NCBI RefSeq assembly: GCF_010686705.1
Contig: NZ_JAAGWY010000001.1
Span: 62,001 to 126,000, forward strand
Reading direction: 5' to 3'
Length of the DNA: 64,000 nt
Source of the DNA: Leifsonia tongyongensis
GTDB taxonomy: Bacteria; Actinomycetota; Actinomycetes; Actinomycetales; Microbacteriaceae
In this document: positions 1-8,670 of the stretch, in pieces
Position numbering within the stretch: position 1 is the stretch's first letter
Layout: the number at the start of each line of letters is the position of its first letter
Made by a program: the position numbers and the translations under genes
The notes under the pieces: model-generated
Databases searched by the model: none
What the model was told of the DNA's origin: nothing
What the model saw: only the letters and a program-made list of their open reading frames with translations

Positions 1-1
1 T

Positions 2-610
2 CGAATCCGTATCGACGAATGGATCCTGCCATCCCACACTCAAGCATTGCGGGTAGCCGAAGGCAGCCTGGATTTGGCGATCGCCTGGATTGAGAAGCCC
101 GACGCCGAGCGGCTCAACCTGGCCTCCGATCTGCTGAAGTATGAGCGACTGCAAGCGGTCATGCCCGGCACTCACCCGACTGCCCGTCACGACGCGGTGC
201 CCGCATCAGAAATCACGGTCCTCGTTGATATCGACGAGGCGTCGTGGGACTCGTGGAACCGCTACGCTCTGGCATTCGCGGCGGCCAGTGGCGCATCCGT
301 CCTCCGCATCGAGGACGGTGGCGTGACCGGGCCTGCCTTCTTCGAGCACGTGGCCCGGCTCGGGCGGCCGGTGCTGCAGTCCCCGAAGCGGCACGCGGCA
401 CCGATGCCGCCTACCTTGACCCGTCGGCCCGTCACGTCTCCGGCGCCGCTATGGGCTTGGGACCTGCTGCGCCGCGCGGACGACACACGGTCCCTGGTCA
501 TGAGCGCTACTCGGATGCTGGTCAACGGCGCCTTTGCGGCTGGGTGGCAAACGCCTCCCGACGAAACCCACTGGCCAGCAGCTTCACGTCCCGGGGTTGG
601 CTCTCCTTAA
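2..610 (+). CDS. LysR-type transcriptional regulator, C-terminal part (5' end outside window)
   Basis: The open frame runs in from the left edge, so the N-terminal winged helix is not visible. What is seen is a LysR-type effector-binding domain: a DLAIAW segment near the start, then a second lobe ending in the motif RRPVTSPAPLWAWDLL, typical of the last strands of actinobacterial LysR proteins. The final codons (PAASRPGVGSP) fall inside a repeat shared with the tRNA-Thr region at 12371-12440, so the natural C-terminus has probably been replaced by the repeat. The target genes cannot be told from this fragment. Family confidence is good; function is unknown. Confidence 0.75.
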   Translation, partial: RIRIDEWILPSHTQALRVAEGSLDLAIAWIEKPDAERLNLASDLLKYERLQAVMPGTHPTARHDAVPASEITVLVDIDEASWDSWNRYALAFAAASGASVLRIEDGGVTGPAFFEHVARLGRPVLQSPKRHAAPMPPTLTRRPVTSPAPLWAWDLLRRADDTRSLVMSATRMLVNGAFAAGWQTPPDETHWPAASRPGVGSP

Positions 611-645
611 AGCCGGCCACGGGACCGAACCCGTAACCCCCGCTT
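578..645. repeat. Left boundary repeat: decayed copy of the tRNA-Thr 3' end and its flank
   Basis: This stretch matches 12371-12440. Bases 611-645 repeat the last ~36 nt of tRNA-Thr(TGT) (acceptor, T arm, variable loop and part of the anticodon stem) with one base missing in the T loop. Bases 578-610 repeat the 3' flank of that tRNA with a few mismatches. It is a directly oriented partial tRNA copy at the far end of an accessory block, the arrangement expected for the two attachment sites of an element integrated at a tRNA 3' end. No integrase gene is visible, so mobility is inferred only. Confidence 0.75.
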
Positions 646-655
646 ACCCTGCGTC

Positions 656-1519
656 TCAGCTCCGTGCGGCCCGACGGCGGGCGACTTCGGCGCGTGCCGA
701 GATCCAGAGGGTGTGGTTCTGGTCGCGTTTGCCGTGGAGTTCCAGCATCCCGTTCACGAGGTCCTCGACGCTGCCGCCGCGACGGGCGACTGTGCTGAAG
801 TCGCGGATGTACTGCTGTGAGGCGGCGAGGTGATCCGGCGTGTCGGCCGCGCCGACAGACTTGTGTCCGGCGACGACGATCTTCGGGTTCAGGGCGGCGA
901 TCTTGTCGATCGATGCGATCCAGGCGTCGCGTTTCGGCTCGTCGGCTTCGAAGAACATCATGTGGACGTTGTTGTAGACGACGTCGCCGGCGACGATCGC
1001 GTCGATCGACGGCACGTGGAAGACGACCGACCCGTCGATGTCACCCTGGCCGATGTGGATGATGTTCACCGGCTCGCCGTCGACGAGGATTCCGTCGCTG
1101 GGGTAGAGCTCGGGCACGACTGGGGGGTCCGTGAGCTGACCGGGGAACCGAGAGCTCCAGTACTTGGAGGTCTTGTTCGCTTCTGCCTCCCACGCGGCCC
1201 GAGCCGCGACCTCGGGGGCCGCGTACAGCGCGGCGTCTGGGAAGTGGGTGAGAAGCTGTCCGCCGCCTCCCCAGTGGTCGGTGTGACCGTGGGTGATGAA
1301 GATGCCGGTGATCGTCTTGTTGAAGGTCTTCGCCCATTCGGCGATCGCGTCGGCGTGGTGGGTGGTGAGCATCGCGTCGATGAGGACCCCCTCGGTCGGC
1401 CCGGCGATCAGGGTGGAGCTCATCGGCGCCCAGGTCACAACCTCACCGGGGCCTGGAGGGTCGGGGCTGTTGTACGGCTCCATCGGGTAGACGAAGACGT
1501 CAAGGTTCAGGTCGGTCAC
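656..1519 (-). CDS. MBL-fold metallo-hydrolase
   Basis: The zinc-binding signature HGHTDH (in ITHGHTDHWGGGG) identifies a metallo-beta-lactamase-fold hydrolase of 287 residues. Further ligand candidates are the Asp in IVAGDVVYN and the His in VVAGHKS. No signal peptide is visible, so it is probably cytoplasmic. The GTG start at 1519 follows the upstream tautomerase-like gene by 11 nt; a longer upstream reading exists but would overlap that gene. The two genes form an operon diverging from the TetR gene at 2254, which probably represses them. The substrate is unknown; a small-molecule detoxification or catabolic role is inferred from the context. Confidence 0.85.
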   Translation of the reverse strand: MTDLNLDVFVYPMEPYNSPDPPGPGEVVTWAPMSSTLIAGPTEGVLIDAMLTTHHADAIAEWAKTFNKTITGIFITHGHTDHWGGGGQLLTHFPDAALYAAPEVAARAAWEAEANKTSKYWSSRFPGQLTDPPVVPELYPSDGILVDGEPVNIIHIGQGDIDGSVVFHVPSIDAIVAGDVVYNNVHMMFFEADEPKRDAWIASIDKIAALNPKIVVAGHKSVGAADTPDHLAASQQYIRDFSTVARRGGSVEDLVNGMLELHGKRDQNHTLWISARAEVARRRAARS

Positions 1520-1530
1520 GGCTCGTGCCG

Positions 1531-1980
1531 TCAGTTTCCCTGGGCTGCGGCCTTGGCCTGCAACTCGGCGATCTCCGCACGCGCCGCGGTGACGAGCTCC
1601 TCGTTGGTGTGCGCGTGACCCCACAGCCCCCAGCCACCGGGGACCGCCTCGGTGAGCAGCACCCAGGTGCGGTCGCGGAGCGCGTCGTTGCCCGAAGCGG
1701 TGACGACGAGGTCGGTGAGCTGTGTGACGACGGCGAGCTGCTTGTCACGGTCGAGGGCGCCGTCGTTGGTGAGCACCTGCACCCGCACGTGGTCACCGGC
1801 GCCGTCCACGTCGGAGATCGCCCCGGCCGCGAGTTCGTGCACGAACCCGGCGGTGTTCTGCCGGAACATCGGAATGTCGGGCACGGCCTCGACGGTCTTC
1901 ACGATGGTGGCCGCGTTCTGGGCGACCTGGTGCGGGTCGGCAAACGTGCCGGCGGGCGCGTAGATGTCGATCATCGGCAT
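1531..1980 (-). CDS. Tautomerase-superfamily-like protein
   Basis: This 149-residue protein begins MPMIDIYAPAGTF. If the initiator Met is removed, Pro-1 is exposed, the hallmark of the tautomerase superfamily in which Pro-1 acts as general base. The start at 1980 is supported by an AAAGGAG ribosome site about 6 nt upstream; an in-frame extension to 2112 has no such support and would destroy the Pro-1 logic. Sequence beyond the N-terminus (WGLWGHAHTNEEL) fits a fused or long tautomerase. It is co-transcribed with the downstream metallo-hydrolase and faces a TetR regulator. The exact substrate is unknown. Confidence 0.7.
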   Translation of the reverse strand: MPMIDIYAPAGTFADPHQVAQNAATIVKTVEAVPDIPMFRQNTAGFVHELAAGAISDVDGAGDHVRVQVLTNDGALDRDKQLAVVTQLTDLVVTASGNDALRDRTWVLLTEAVPGGWGLWGHAHTNEELVTAARAEIAELQAKAAAQGN

Positions 1981-2200
1981 GGCAAAGCTCCTTTGGTCCA
2001 TCGGGGCCGAACTGACCCTCTGCGGGACAGTATGCTCTATGCCGATCGACATATTCAAGGCGCAAGGGTGCGAATCCAACATATTTGCTAGGGAAGTCGT
2101 CATACCCTGCAAACCGATGACGCTACGAGCCGACGACCTTCCCCGCCCGCAATGATCAGGCGTTGTCCTCGGAGTTGACGAAACCGCCCTCCACGTCGTT

Positions 2201-2222
2201 TATGATTATGCTCATAGTCATA
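2201..2222. promoter_or_regulatory. Probable TetR operator in the divergent promoter
   Basis: An imperfect inverted repeat, TATGATTATG-CT-CATAGTCATA (9 of 10 positions pair), lies 32 bp before the TetR start and between the divergent genes. The left arm also contains a -10-like TATGAT. Size and symmetry suit a TetR dimer, which would shut off both its own gene and the tautomerase/metallo-hydrolase pair. Confidence 0.65.
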
Positions 2223-2253
2223 GGATGTCGGACGGCTTGACGGGAGCTGATGT

Positions 2254-2817
2254 ATGGCGAGCAACACACGCGAGCAGATGATCGAGGGCGCGATGGACCT
2301 TCTCGCGACGAGTGGCCTGCAGGGTACGTCGCTGTCAGAGGTCATCGAGGCCACCGGTGCGCCACGCGGCTCGATCTACCATCACTTTCCTGGCGGCAAG
2401 GACGAGCTGATCGTCGCAGCCGTGGACCTGACCGGCCGGCGATACACCGAGTGGATGGACCGATTCGTCGGCGCCTCACCGGAGATGATCGTCGGCGGTT
2501 TCATCCAGATCTGGCGTCACACGCTGCTCCGCTCGGATATGAAGGCCGGATGCCCCGTCCTCGCCGTGACCGTTTCGACGACCGTCGAGGAGATCGTCGA
2601 CCACGCCCGTGACGTGTTCCGCTCCTCCCGCTCACAGCTGACCAGGATGCTCGCCGACGCGGGCATCCAAGCTGCCGCGGCCGCGGCCTTCGCCACGATC
2701 GCCGTCGCCTCAGCCGAAGGGGCGGTCGTACTGGCACGCGCAGAACGCAACATCGAGCCGTTCGAGACGGTCGCAACCAACCTCGTCGCCCAAGCCGCCG
2801 GACTTCCGGCAGCGTAG
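2254..2817 (+). CDS. TetR/AcrR family transcriptional regulator
   Basis: This is a 187-residue TetR repressor. The N-terminal helix-turn-helix covers about residues 10-50, with LSEVIEATGAPRGSIYHHFPGGK as recognition region; this wording is characteristic of the LmrA/YxaF group. The C-terminal ligand domain includes the SDMKAGCPVLAV segment common in that group. The gene diverges from the tautomerase/metallo-hydrolase operon with a palindrome in the shared promoter, so autoregulation plus control of that operon is likely. Its stop codon directly abuts the stop of the convergent DNA glycosylase gene. The ligand is unknown. Confidence 0.88.
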   Translation: MASNTREQMIEGAMDLLATSGLQGTSLSEVIEATGAPRGSIYHHFPGGKDELIVAAVDLTGRRYTEWMDRFVGASPEMIVGGFIQIWRHTLLRSDMKAGCPVLAVTVSTTVEEIVDHARDVFRSSRSQLTRMLADAGIQAAAAAAFATIAVASAEGAVVLARAERNIEPFETVATNLVAQAAGLPAA

Positions 2818-3390
2818 TCAGGTCGCGGCTCGGAAGCAGCCCTCGAGGTGGTCGTTGACGACCCCGACGTTCTGCATGAACGCGTAGACGCTCGTCGGGC
2901 CGACGAACCGGAATGCCCGGGACTTCAATTCCCGCGTCAGCCGCTCGGCTTCCGTCGTCGAGGTCGGGATGTCGGCCAGCGTCGGTGGCGGGGCATGGCC
3001 CGTGCGCGCACTGTCGAGCAGGTCGAGGACGTCGGGCCAGGCATTCTGCAGTGCCTGCGCGTTGGCGATCGTGGCGGCGATCTTGGCGTGGTTGCGGATG
3101 ATCGAGGGATCGCGCATCAGCTCGTCGATCGCCGCCTCCGTCATCGCTGCGGTCGTCGCCACATCGAAACCATGGAAGGCACGCCGGAAGCCGTCACGCT
3201 TGCCGAACACGATCGACCAGCTGAGCCCGGCTTGGAAGACGCCGAGGGTGAGGGACTCGAAGATCGTGCTCTGGTCGGTCGTCCGAGTTCCCCATACCTC
3301 GTCGTGATAGTCACGGATGCCGGACTGCCCCGTCTCGGCCCACGAGCAGCGTCTACGCCCATCTGCTCCGACGATGACATCCGCGCCCAT
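2818..3390 (-). CDS. tag: DNA-3-methyladenine glycosylase I
   Basis: Tag excises 3-methyladenine from alkylated DNA as the first step of base-excision repair. The 190-residue protein keeps the four zinc ligands of the family: Cys in RRRCSWAE, His in DYHDEVWG, and His and Cys in NDHLEGC. It also has the active-site stretch FESLTLGVFQAGLSW with the conserved Glu. The start at 3390 (MGADVIVG) was chosen because a longer frame runs into the upstream hydrolase gene; the gap is 13 nt, so the two are probably co-transcribed. The stop is back to back with the TetR gene. Confidence 0.92.
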   Translation of the reverse strand: MGADVIVGADGRRRCSWAETGQSGIRDYHDEVWGTRTTDQSTIFESLTLGVFQAGLSWSIVFGKRDGFRRAFHGFDVATTAAMTEAAIDELMRDPSIIRNHAKIAATIANAQALQNAWPDVLDLLDSARTGHAPPPTLADIPTSTTEAERLTRELKSRAFRFVGPTSVYAFMQNVGVVNDHLEGCFRAAT

Positions 3391-3403
3391 TGTTCGTGTC
3401 CCG

Positions 3404-4114
3404 TCAGGACTCCGCCGCGGTGCGGATGATCGCGGCAGCGCGGTCGTAGCGGGGGATGAACGCGGTGTGTGATCCGTCGACGTGCTCGATGGTCGCACCC
3501 ATCCGTTCGGCCATGAACTGCTCGGCCTCTGGTGCGATCGCGTTGTCGTGATCGGACACGAGGAACCAGCTCGGGATGCTGTGCCACCCCGCTGCTGTCG
3601 CGTTCTCTGTCAGGGCCGCCGCAGACAGCGGCCGCTGCGTCGCACACATCACGGCCGCCGCCTCGGGAGAGGAGTCTCCGCAGAAGACATCGCGGAAGCG
3701 GTCCTTGTTGACGTAGAGGTCGGGGCCGCCTGGGGCTCCGGGCGCGTCGTAGGGCGTGGGTGTGCTCTCGGTTGCCAGCAGCGGGGCGGGGAACGGGCCC
3801 TGCACGCTCGCGCAGCTTTCGCCGACATCGATCCCGAACGCCGCGAGATAGACCAGGGCGTCGACGTTGCTCAGGCTCGCCGAGGCCTGGGTGACGACGG
3901 CTCCGCCATACGAGTGCCCGACCAGGACAACGGGCCCATCGATGGCGCGGACGACGTCGGCGATCGCTGCGGCATCGGTCGACAGGCTCCGCAGCGGGTT
4001 AGGCGGTGCTACCACCGCGTAACCCGCTGACTCGAGTTCACCGATGACGCCGGCGAACCCGGACGCATCAGCAAAAGCACCATGCACGAGCACGATCGTG
4101 CGCTCAGCAGACAT
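3404..4114 (-). CDS. Alpha/beta-fold hydrolase
   Basis: A 236-residue alpha/beta hydrolase. The oxyanion-hole motif VHGAFADAS is near residue 10, the nucleophile elbow GHSYGG has Ser about residue 68, and the catalytic His is in DGSHTAF near the C-terminus. The acid is probably the Asp in VSDHDNAI. There is no signal peptide. This type (short, GHSYGGAV, HTAF end) is common among uncharacterised actinobacterial esterase- or haloperoxidase-like proteins. It is the first gene of an operon with tag, and a long inverted repeat lies just upstream. The substrate is unknown. Confidence 0.85.
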   Translation of the reverse strand: MSAERTIVLVHGAFADASGFAGVIGELESAGYAVVAPPNPLRSLSTDAAAIADVVRAIDGPVVLVGHSYGGAVVTQASASLSNVDALVYLAAFGIDVGESCASVQGPFPAPLLATESTPTPYDAPGAPGGPDLYVNKDRFRDVFCGDSSPEAAAVMCATQRPLSAAALTENATAAGWHSIPSWFLVSDHDNAIAPEAEQFMAERMGATIEHVDGSHTAFIPRYDRAAAIIRTAAES

Positions 4115-4146
4115 GTCCTAGACCTCCTTACGAATCAGGTTGAGTG

Positions 4147-4187
4147 AATATGACGATCGTTAGCGCTGCTAGGCCAATCGTCATATT
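4147..4187. promoter_or_regulatory. Inverted repeat upstream of the hydrolase/tag operon
   Basis: AATATGACGAT at 4147-4157 is repeated in perfect inverted form at 4177-4187, 19 bp apart, about 33 bp before the hydrolase start. It could be a pair of operator half-sites or a stem-loop. The TATGA core resembles the arms of the TetR operator at 2201-2222, so the same TetR may act here, but that is inference. Confidence 0.45.
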
Positions 4188-4302
4188 ACTGATCATGGGA
4201 CCGATGGATCCCTCGCGTCAAGCACTCCTCTGAGACTCTCGGAGCCGCGCTCGTACTCAGCGTGGTCATCCCGATCGCGGAGCGTCCTAAGCCGCGGAAG
4301 AT

Positions 4303-4342
4303 CGCGCCGCAGGAGCGGCGGCGCGCCACACAAGTACAGAGC
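4303..4342. repeat. Left copy of a 40-bp repeat flanking the fructan operon
   Basis: This 40-bp sequence is 37/40 identical to 12205-12244 in direct orientation. It contains an 8-bp stem (CGCGCCGC / GCGGCGCG) with a 7-nt loop followed by a conserved tail ending ACAGAGC. It touches the last base of the GH91 stop codon, so the operon is framed exactly by the two copies. The hairpin could end transcription of the operon. The rest of 4115-4341 holds only the inverted repeat at 4147-4187 and presumed promoter sequence. Confidence 0.75.
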
Positions 4343-5691
4343 TATGCCGACTTGGAACCGATCGCGGGCGTGGCCCTGAACGCGTTATCGGCCTTATCTA
4401 GAACAACTTGAGCGTCGCTTCCGGAATCAAGGATCGTGTTCCGAACTGATTCGGTGTTGACCATCACAGCAGTAACTGCGAGACCGTCCCCAGCCTCGGT
4501 CGTAAGCAGTGCATCCACCTGAGCGGAAAAGGCGGAGTCACCTGACTTTGCGCGAACATCCATCGCCACCACGTGGTTACTCGCGACGTAGTTGCCACTC
4601 CCCGCCGTCAGCCGGATGATCACCGGCGTCGCACCAGTTGGACGGATGCTCTGCGAGTCGATGACCTCGGAGAAGTGGTTACCGATAACAGAGTTCTGGC
4701 TACCGCTGACACAGAGAAGTCCGTAAAGGTCGTCCAACCCGTTGTCGACCCCCAGGAAAGGCGTCCAGGGTTCATGGTCGCGCAAGAAATGATTCGAGGC
4801 CACGAGGTTCTCCGAACTGTTGGCTTCGAGAACGACCATCCCCGGGTAGAACGAATGCAGGCGGTTATTGGTGACGCTTGAACGCGTGACACCTTTGAGG
4901 TACACACTGCTCGCGCCCCTGGGGAAGATGTTGTTCGCGGTGATCAACAGCCCGCCATGGTTCTCGGCGTAGATCGAATGACCTTTGAAGCCTGCACCGA
5001 TCAGGTTGTCCGTGATCTTTGATGCCTGGCCCCACCCGCGGAGCTCGATACAGCTTCCGCATTCGGCGACGAAGTTGTCGTGAACGGAAAGCGCGTCCGC
5101 GTGGTAGATCGTGAGAGCGTGCTCGAGGTAGACGAACCCCATCCCGGTGATCCGGAACGAGTCGTTGGCGTTCGCGACATAGATGCCCGTCTTGCAGTTG
5201 ACGTAGGTGTTCGCTGGATGCATCTCCGAACCATCCGGGTTGAAATGTAGCCCGTCGATGCAGAAGTTTGAGAACTCGACCGAGCTGATCCGCGGGCTCC
5301 CGCTTCGCTCGATGTAGAAGGCGGCGCCCTTGGACTCCTCGTCTTCTTCGCTGAGAGGAATGTCTACAAGGATGCGACTGCCTCCGGGCCACAGCTCGTG
5401 CAGGTCGGGCCATTCATCTTCGGGAACGTTGAACCGGATGCTCGATGACGTGAAGCCATGCCCCGAGCCCTCGATCCTGAGGAAGCTGATGTCGATCACA
5501 ACCTGCGTACGAAGGCGGAAATCCCCGGGCGGAATGTAGATCACCGCGCCAGGCTTTCCGCCCTCGTTCTCATCGGTGACAGCCTGCCGGCCCTTGATGT
5601 CAGCGATGATGCTGTTGATCACCTCACCGACGTCTTCAGCCGGGTCACCGACGGGCCATGCCGTCACGTCGTAACGGTTGCTGCCGGTCAT
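4342..5691 (-). CDS. GH91 difructose-anhydride III hydrolase / inulin fructotransferase
   Basis: This 449-residue right-handed beta-helix protein is recognised as glycoside hydrolase family 91. It shares with inulin fructotransferase the segments AVIYIPPGD, DSFRITGMGFVYLEHAL, AECGSC, NIFPRG and NGLDDLYG. The acidic pair reported as catalytic in that family, spaced 11 residues apart, is present as Asp205 and Glu216 (DNFVAECGSCIE). Fructotransferases that make DFA III from inulin are secreted; this protein starts directly at MTGSNRYDVTAW with no signal peptide. GH91 also includes intracellular DFA III hydrolases, and an importer plus fructosidase and fructokinase in the same operon favours that activity. 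Its start overlaps the fructokinase stop by 4 nt. Confidence 0.85.
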   Translation of the reverse strand: MTGSNRYDVTAWPVGDPAEDVGEVINSIIADIKGRQAVTDENEGGKPGAVIYIPPGDFRLRTQVVIDISFLRIEGSGHGFTSSSIRFNVPEDEWPDLHELWPGGSRILVDIPLSEEDEESKGAAFYIERSGSPRISSVEFSNFCIDGLHFNPDGSEMHPANTYVNCKTGIYVANANDSFRITGMGFVYLEHALTIYHADALSVHDNFVAECGSCIELRGWGQASKITDNLIGAGFKGHSIYAENHGGLLITANNIFPRGASSVYLKGVTRSSVTNNRLHSFYPGMVVLEANSSENLVASNHFLRDHEPWTPFLGVDNGLDDLYGLLCVSGSQNSVIGNHFSEVIDSQSIRPTGATPVIIRLTAGSGNYVASNHVVAMDVRAKSGDSAFSAQVDALLTTEAGDGLAVTAVMVNTESVRNTILDSGSDAQVVLDKADNAFRATPAIGSKSA

Positions 5692-6614
5692 CGGGTCTCC
5701 CCTTCATATCGCGGGTCGGCCGGAAGGTCACTGAGGTACGGCATGTCGGCGCCGGGCCTGGAAACCGTGATTGCTGCGGCGCGTGCAGCTGTCGCGCCGA
5801 CCGCTTCGAGACGAACGGGGGCCAACAGCCCTCCGTCCCATCCTGCCCCGTTGAAGGCGAGCGCCCAGATGAGCGCGGCCATGAAGGAGTCACCGGCGCC
5901 GACGGTATCTGCGACCTGAGTGTGAACAGGTGGAACGCTGACTCGATGATGGCCGCTGGCGAGGTAGGCGCCTTTGTCACCTCGCGTGACAACGGCAAGG
6001 CTCGTCCCGCCGTCGACGAGGATGTCGAGGACGTCGTAGGGGGATTTGCCCGGGAAGAGGAACTCGGCGTCCTCGTCGCTGAGCTTTGTGAGGTGACTGG
6101 AGAATGCCAGCGCCTCGAACAACGCACGAGTGGTCGCCCATTCCGGGACAAGTGACGGCCGTATGTTCGGATCGAAGGTGACGAGTGCATCCCTGTCCTT
6201 CCCACGCCGGATGATGTCTCTGCTGACCTCTGAGCCGGGTTCGAGGAATGCACCGAGGGAGCCGGTGTGGATCAGCTCCGGCGTCCCCACATCCTCGAGG
6301 GGGGCCGGGTCCCAACTGAGAGCGAATCGATATGTTGCGGATCCGTCATGCGCGAGGGTGGCCTCAGCCTTGGAGGTAGGGCCGCTCGTCACGGACTCCG
6401 GGGTCATGGTCACGCCGGATGCAGTCAGGTGCCGGTGGATCGATTCCCCGTCGGCGTCGTTTCCGATCGCGGTATGCAGACGGGTGACGACATTCAGCCG
6501 GGCAAGACCGACTGCGACGTTGGCGGGCGATCCGCCGGTGTGACAAGTGATTCGGTCACCCTCCACAACCTCGTCGATGAGCGCCTCTCCAACAACGAGT
6601 GCACCCGGGCTCAC
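5688..6614 (-). CDS. PfkB-family fructokinase
   Basis: A 308-residue ribokinase/PfkB-type sugar kinase. The N-terminal signature GGSPANVAVGLARL is near residue 28 and the C-terminal signature DTVGAGDSFMAAL, with the catalytic Asp, is near residue 240. Fructose is the likely substrate because the gene overlaps the GH32-like gene upstream and the GH91 gene downstream by 4 nt each, so free fructose released in the cell would be trapped as fructose phosphate. Which carbon is phosphorylated cannot be read from the sequence, though members of this group usually make the 6-phosphate. Confidence 0.85.
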   Translation of the reverse strand: MSPGALVVGEALIDEVVEGDRITCHTGGSPANVAVGLARLNVVTRLHTAIGNDADGESIHRHLTASGVTMTPESVTSGPTSKAEATLAHDGSATYRFALSWDPAPLEDVGTPELIHTGSLGAFLEPGSEVSRDIIRRGKDRDALVTFDPNIRPSLVPEWATTRALFEALAFSSHLTKLSDEDAEFLFPGKSPYDVLDILVDGGTSLAVVTRGDKGAYLASGHHRVSVPPVHTQVADTVGAGDSFMAALIWALAFNGAGWDGGLLAPVRLEAVGATAARAAAITVSRPGADMPYLSDLPADPRYEGETR

Positions 6615-7591
6615 GAGGGGACCGGATCGTTCAGTGCGTCGGCACGGTCATTCGCTGGGATTCGAAGCCGACCGTCATGCCACTCGACAGGCTGCGGATC
6701 GGTGATCTCGCCGACCCAGCGCCCGTGATCGTCGTTGTTCTGAAACGCCAGGAGCTGCCACTGCCCGGCACGGTCCTGGACAAGCCGGCCAACGTAGAGC
6801 CGCTCGTCGGTGATGCGATACGCATCCGGGATCCGGAACGGCCCAGCCAACGAATCCGTCGGGAAAGCCCAGATACCGCCGACCGGGTCGTCCGCGTACC
6901 GATCGCGGGAGAGCTCGGATGCAAGACAGGAGAACAGCCCGACAGGCTTCCCGTCGACCACGAGGGTCTGAACGACTTCGAGGTGACCGAAGCCGGATCC
7001 GGGCTCTGAGAGTGGGGGCTGCACAGCCCATGTCGTCAGGTCGGACGATGTCGCATGTCCGACGACTCCTCGGTTGTCGGGATCTCCCTGATTCGCGCGT
7101 GCCGTTATGAGCATGTGCCAGATGTCACCGTCCCGGAACACCCAGGGATCGCGCCAGGCCTGGTCGGGCCACTCGCGGGTTGCCGCCGTTTCGTACCAGC
7201 GCGGGTCCGGTTCCAGGACCTGCCGGGCGGGTTCTCGTCGCCAGGTGAAGAGGTCATCCGATACCACTGAGCTGATGCGCTGGCTCAGCCCTCCCTCGGA
7301 GCGGCTGACCGCCGTGTAGAACATGCGCCACTGTCCGCTGTCGTCGCGCACCACGGAGCCGGTCCACGTCGCCAGGTCGTCGAACGCCGGGGCGTCATCG
7401 GGTATAACGGCGTCAGCGTGCTCCGTCCAGGTCTTCAGGTCTTTCGACGTGGCGTGACCGATCGTGGCACGCCAGTGCCGTCGGTCAGGATCGAGGAGAG
7501 CACGGGATGCCTTGAGGAAGAAGAGGTGGTAGACATCGCCATCATCGGCGATCCAGAAATCCCACACCCAGGAGGCGGCGAGGCGAAGCAT
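6611..7591 (-). CDS. GH32-like intracellular beta-fructosidase
   Basis: A 326-residue five-bladed-propeller glycosidase of the GH32/GH68 clan. The three expected acidic positions are recognisable: a nucleophile Asp11 in WVWDFWIADDG, the transition-state Asp in WRDPWVF, and the acid/base Glu in GHLEVVQ. TWTGSV corresponds to the FSGS-type block. It is shorter than typical invertases and lacks the C-terminal beta-sandwich and a signal peptide, so it acts on imported short substrates. In this operon the expected substrate is inulobiose or a short inulo-oligosaccharide. It overlaps the fructokinase gene by 4 nt. Confidence 0.82.
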   Translation of the reverse strand: MLRLAASWVWDFWIADDGDVYHLFFLKASRALLDPDRRHWRATIGHATSKDLKTWTEHADAVIPDDAPAFDDLATWTGSVVRDDSGQWRMFYTAVSRSEGGLSQRISSVVSDDLFTWRREPARQVLEPDPRWYETAATREWPDQAWRDPWVFRDGDIWHMLITARANQGDPDNRGVVGHATSSDLTTWAVQPPLSEPGSGFGHLEVVQTLVVDGKPVGLFSCLASELSRDRYADDPVGGIWAFPTDSLAGPFRIPDAYRITDERLYVGRLVQDRAGQWQLLAFQNNDDHGRWVGEITDPQPVEWHDGRLRIPANDRADALNDPVPS

Positions 7592-7602
7592 CTGTGTACC
7601 TT

Positions 7603-8649
7603 TCAGTTTGCTCGTGGTTCGGCCACTGAGTCTCGGATGACGAGAGGACAGTGAAGCAGGGTGGGTTTGTCGGCGAGAAGCCGGAATTCGGCCTCTCCAT
7701 GGATCAGGTGCACAAGCGTTTCAACCGCCCAGGCCCCCATCTCGTAGTGAGGAAGGGCGACCGTCGTCAGGCCGGGGAACAGGTTCGCTGCGATGAGTTC
7801 CTGGTTGTCAAACCCGACGATGGACAGGTCACGAGGGATCTCGAGGCCCAGCTCAGCCGCCGCTCGGTAGGCGCCCATCGCCATCCGGTCGTTGTAGCAG
7901 AACAGCGCCGTCGGCCTGTCATCCCGACTCAGCATCTCGCGGGCCAGCGCGTAGCCAGGAAGCGTCTCTGACGGGGAGGACGCGACGAGGCTTTCGTCGA
8001 AGGGGATGCCGTGCTCGCCAAGGACCTGCCGGTAACCGGCGAAGCGGAGGTGCGTCGCAGGTACGTCGTCATCGTTGTTGAGGAAGCCGATTCTGGTATG
8101 GCCGGCCTCGACGAGGTGGGTGACAGCGGCGATCGCTCCGCCCACCTCGTCGGGCACGACCGCCGGAACGATTCCGGCCCGGTCCGTCGAGTCGATCAGG
8201 ACAGCAGGCAGGCCCTGCATATTCGGCGGAAGAGAGACTTGCCGGTGATACATCGTCGCGTAGAGGATCGCGTCGACTTGACGGTCGATCAGCGCTTGGA
8301 CATCATTCCTGTGAGCGCTGCCTTCGGCCTCGCGCTCCGTGTTGATGATGACCAGCGTGAGGTCGTGCTCGCGCGCCGCGTCCTGCGCGCCGAGAATAAT
8401 CCGTCCCGCGTGTGGAGTCGTCGCGATCTCCTCGCTCAGCAGGCCGATGAGCCCCGAACGATTGGTGCGCAACGCTTGCGCCATTCGGTTCGGCCCATAG
8501 CCGAGGCTCCTGGCCGCGTCTCGCACACGCACGCGGGTCTCTTCGGCCACCCTGGTGTGGGGCGTGTCATTGAGCACGTGCGACACAGTGGTCACCGAGA
8601 CCCCGGCCCTTTCGGCCACGTCTCTGATCCCTACAGATTTCACCGTCAC
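7603..8649 (-). CDS. LacI-family repressor of the fructan operon
   Basis: A 348-residue LacI-type regulator. The helix-turn-helix IRDVAERAGVSVTTVSHVLN is followed by the hinge region with AQALRTNRSGLIG and a periplasmic-binding-like sugar domain (YNDRMAMGAYRAA, SIVGFDNQEL). It lies inside the operon, 11 nt before the GH32-like gene and 21 nt after the permease gene, so it is probably autoregulated through the single promoter at 11880-11917. That promoter carries a perfect 17-bp operator of the class bound by LacI proteins. The inducer is probably a fructose-containing sugar. Confidence 0.9.
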   Translation of the reverse strand: MTVKSVGIRDVAERAGVSVTTVSHVLNDTPHTRVAEETRVRVRDAARSLGYGPNRMAQALRTNRSGLIGLLSEEIATTPHAGRIILGAQDAAREHDLTLVIINTEREAEGSAHRNDVQALIDRQVDAILYATMYHRQVSLPPNMQGLPAVLIDSTDRAGIVPAVVPDEVGGAIAAVTHLVEAGHTRIGFLNNDDDVPATHLRFAGYRQVLGEHGIPFDESLVASSPSETLPGYALAREMLSRDDRPTALFCYNDRMAMGAYRAAAELGLEIPRDLSIVGFDNQELIAANLFPGLTTVALPHYEMGAWAVETLVHLIHGEAEFRLLADKPTLLHCPLVIRDSVAEPRAN

Positions 8650-8670
8650 GTCGTTCCTTTCACAATCGGG

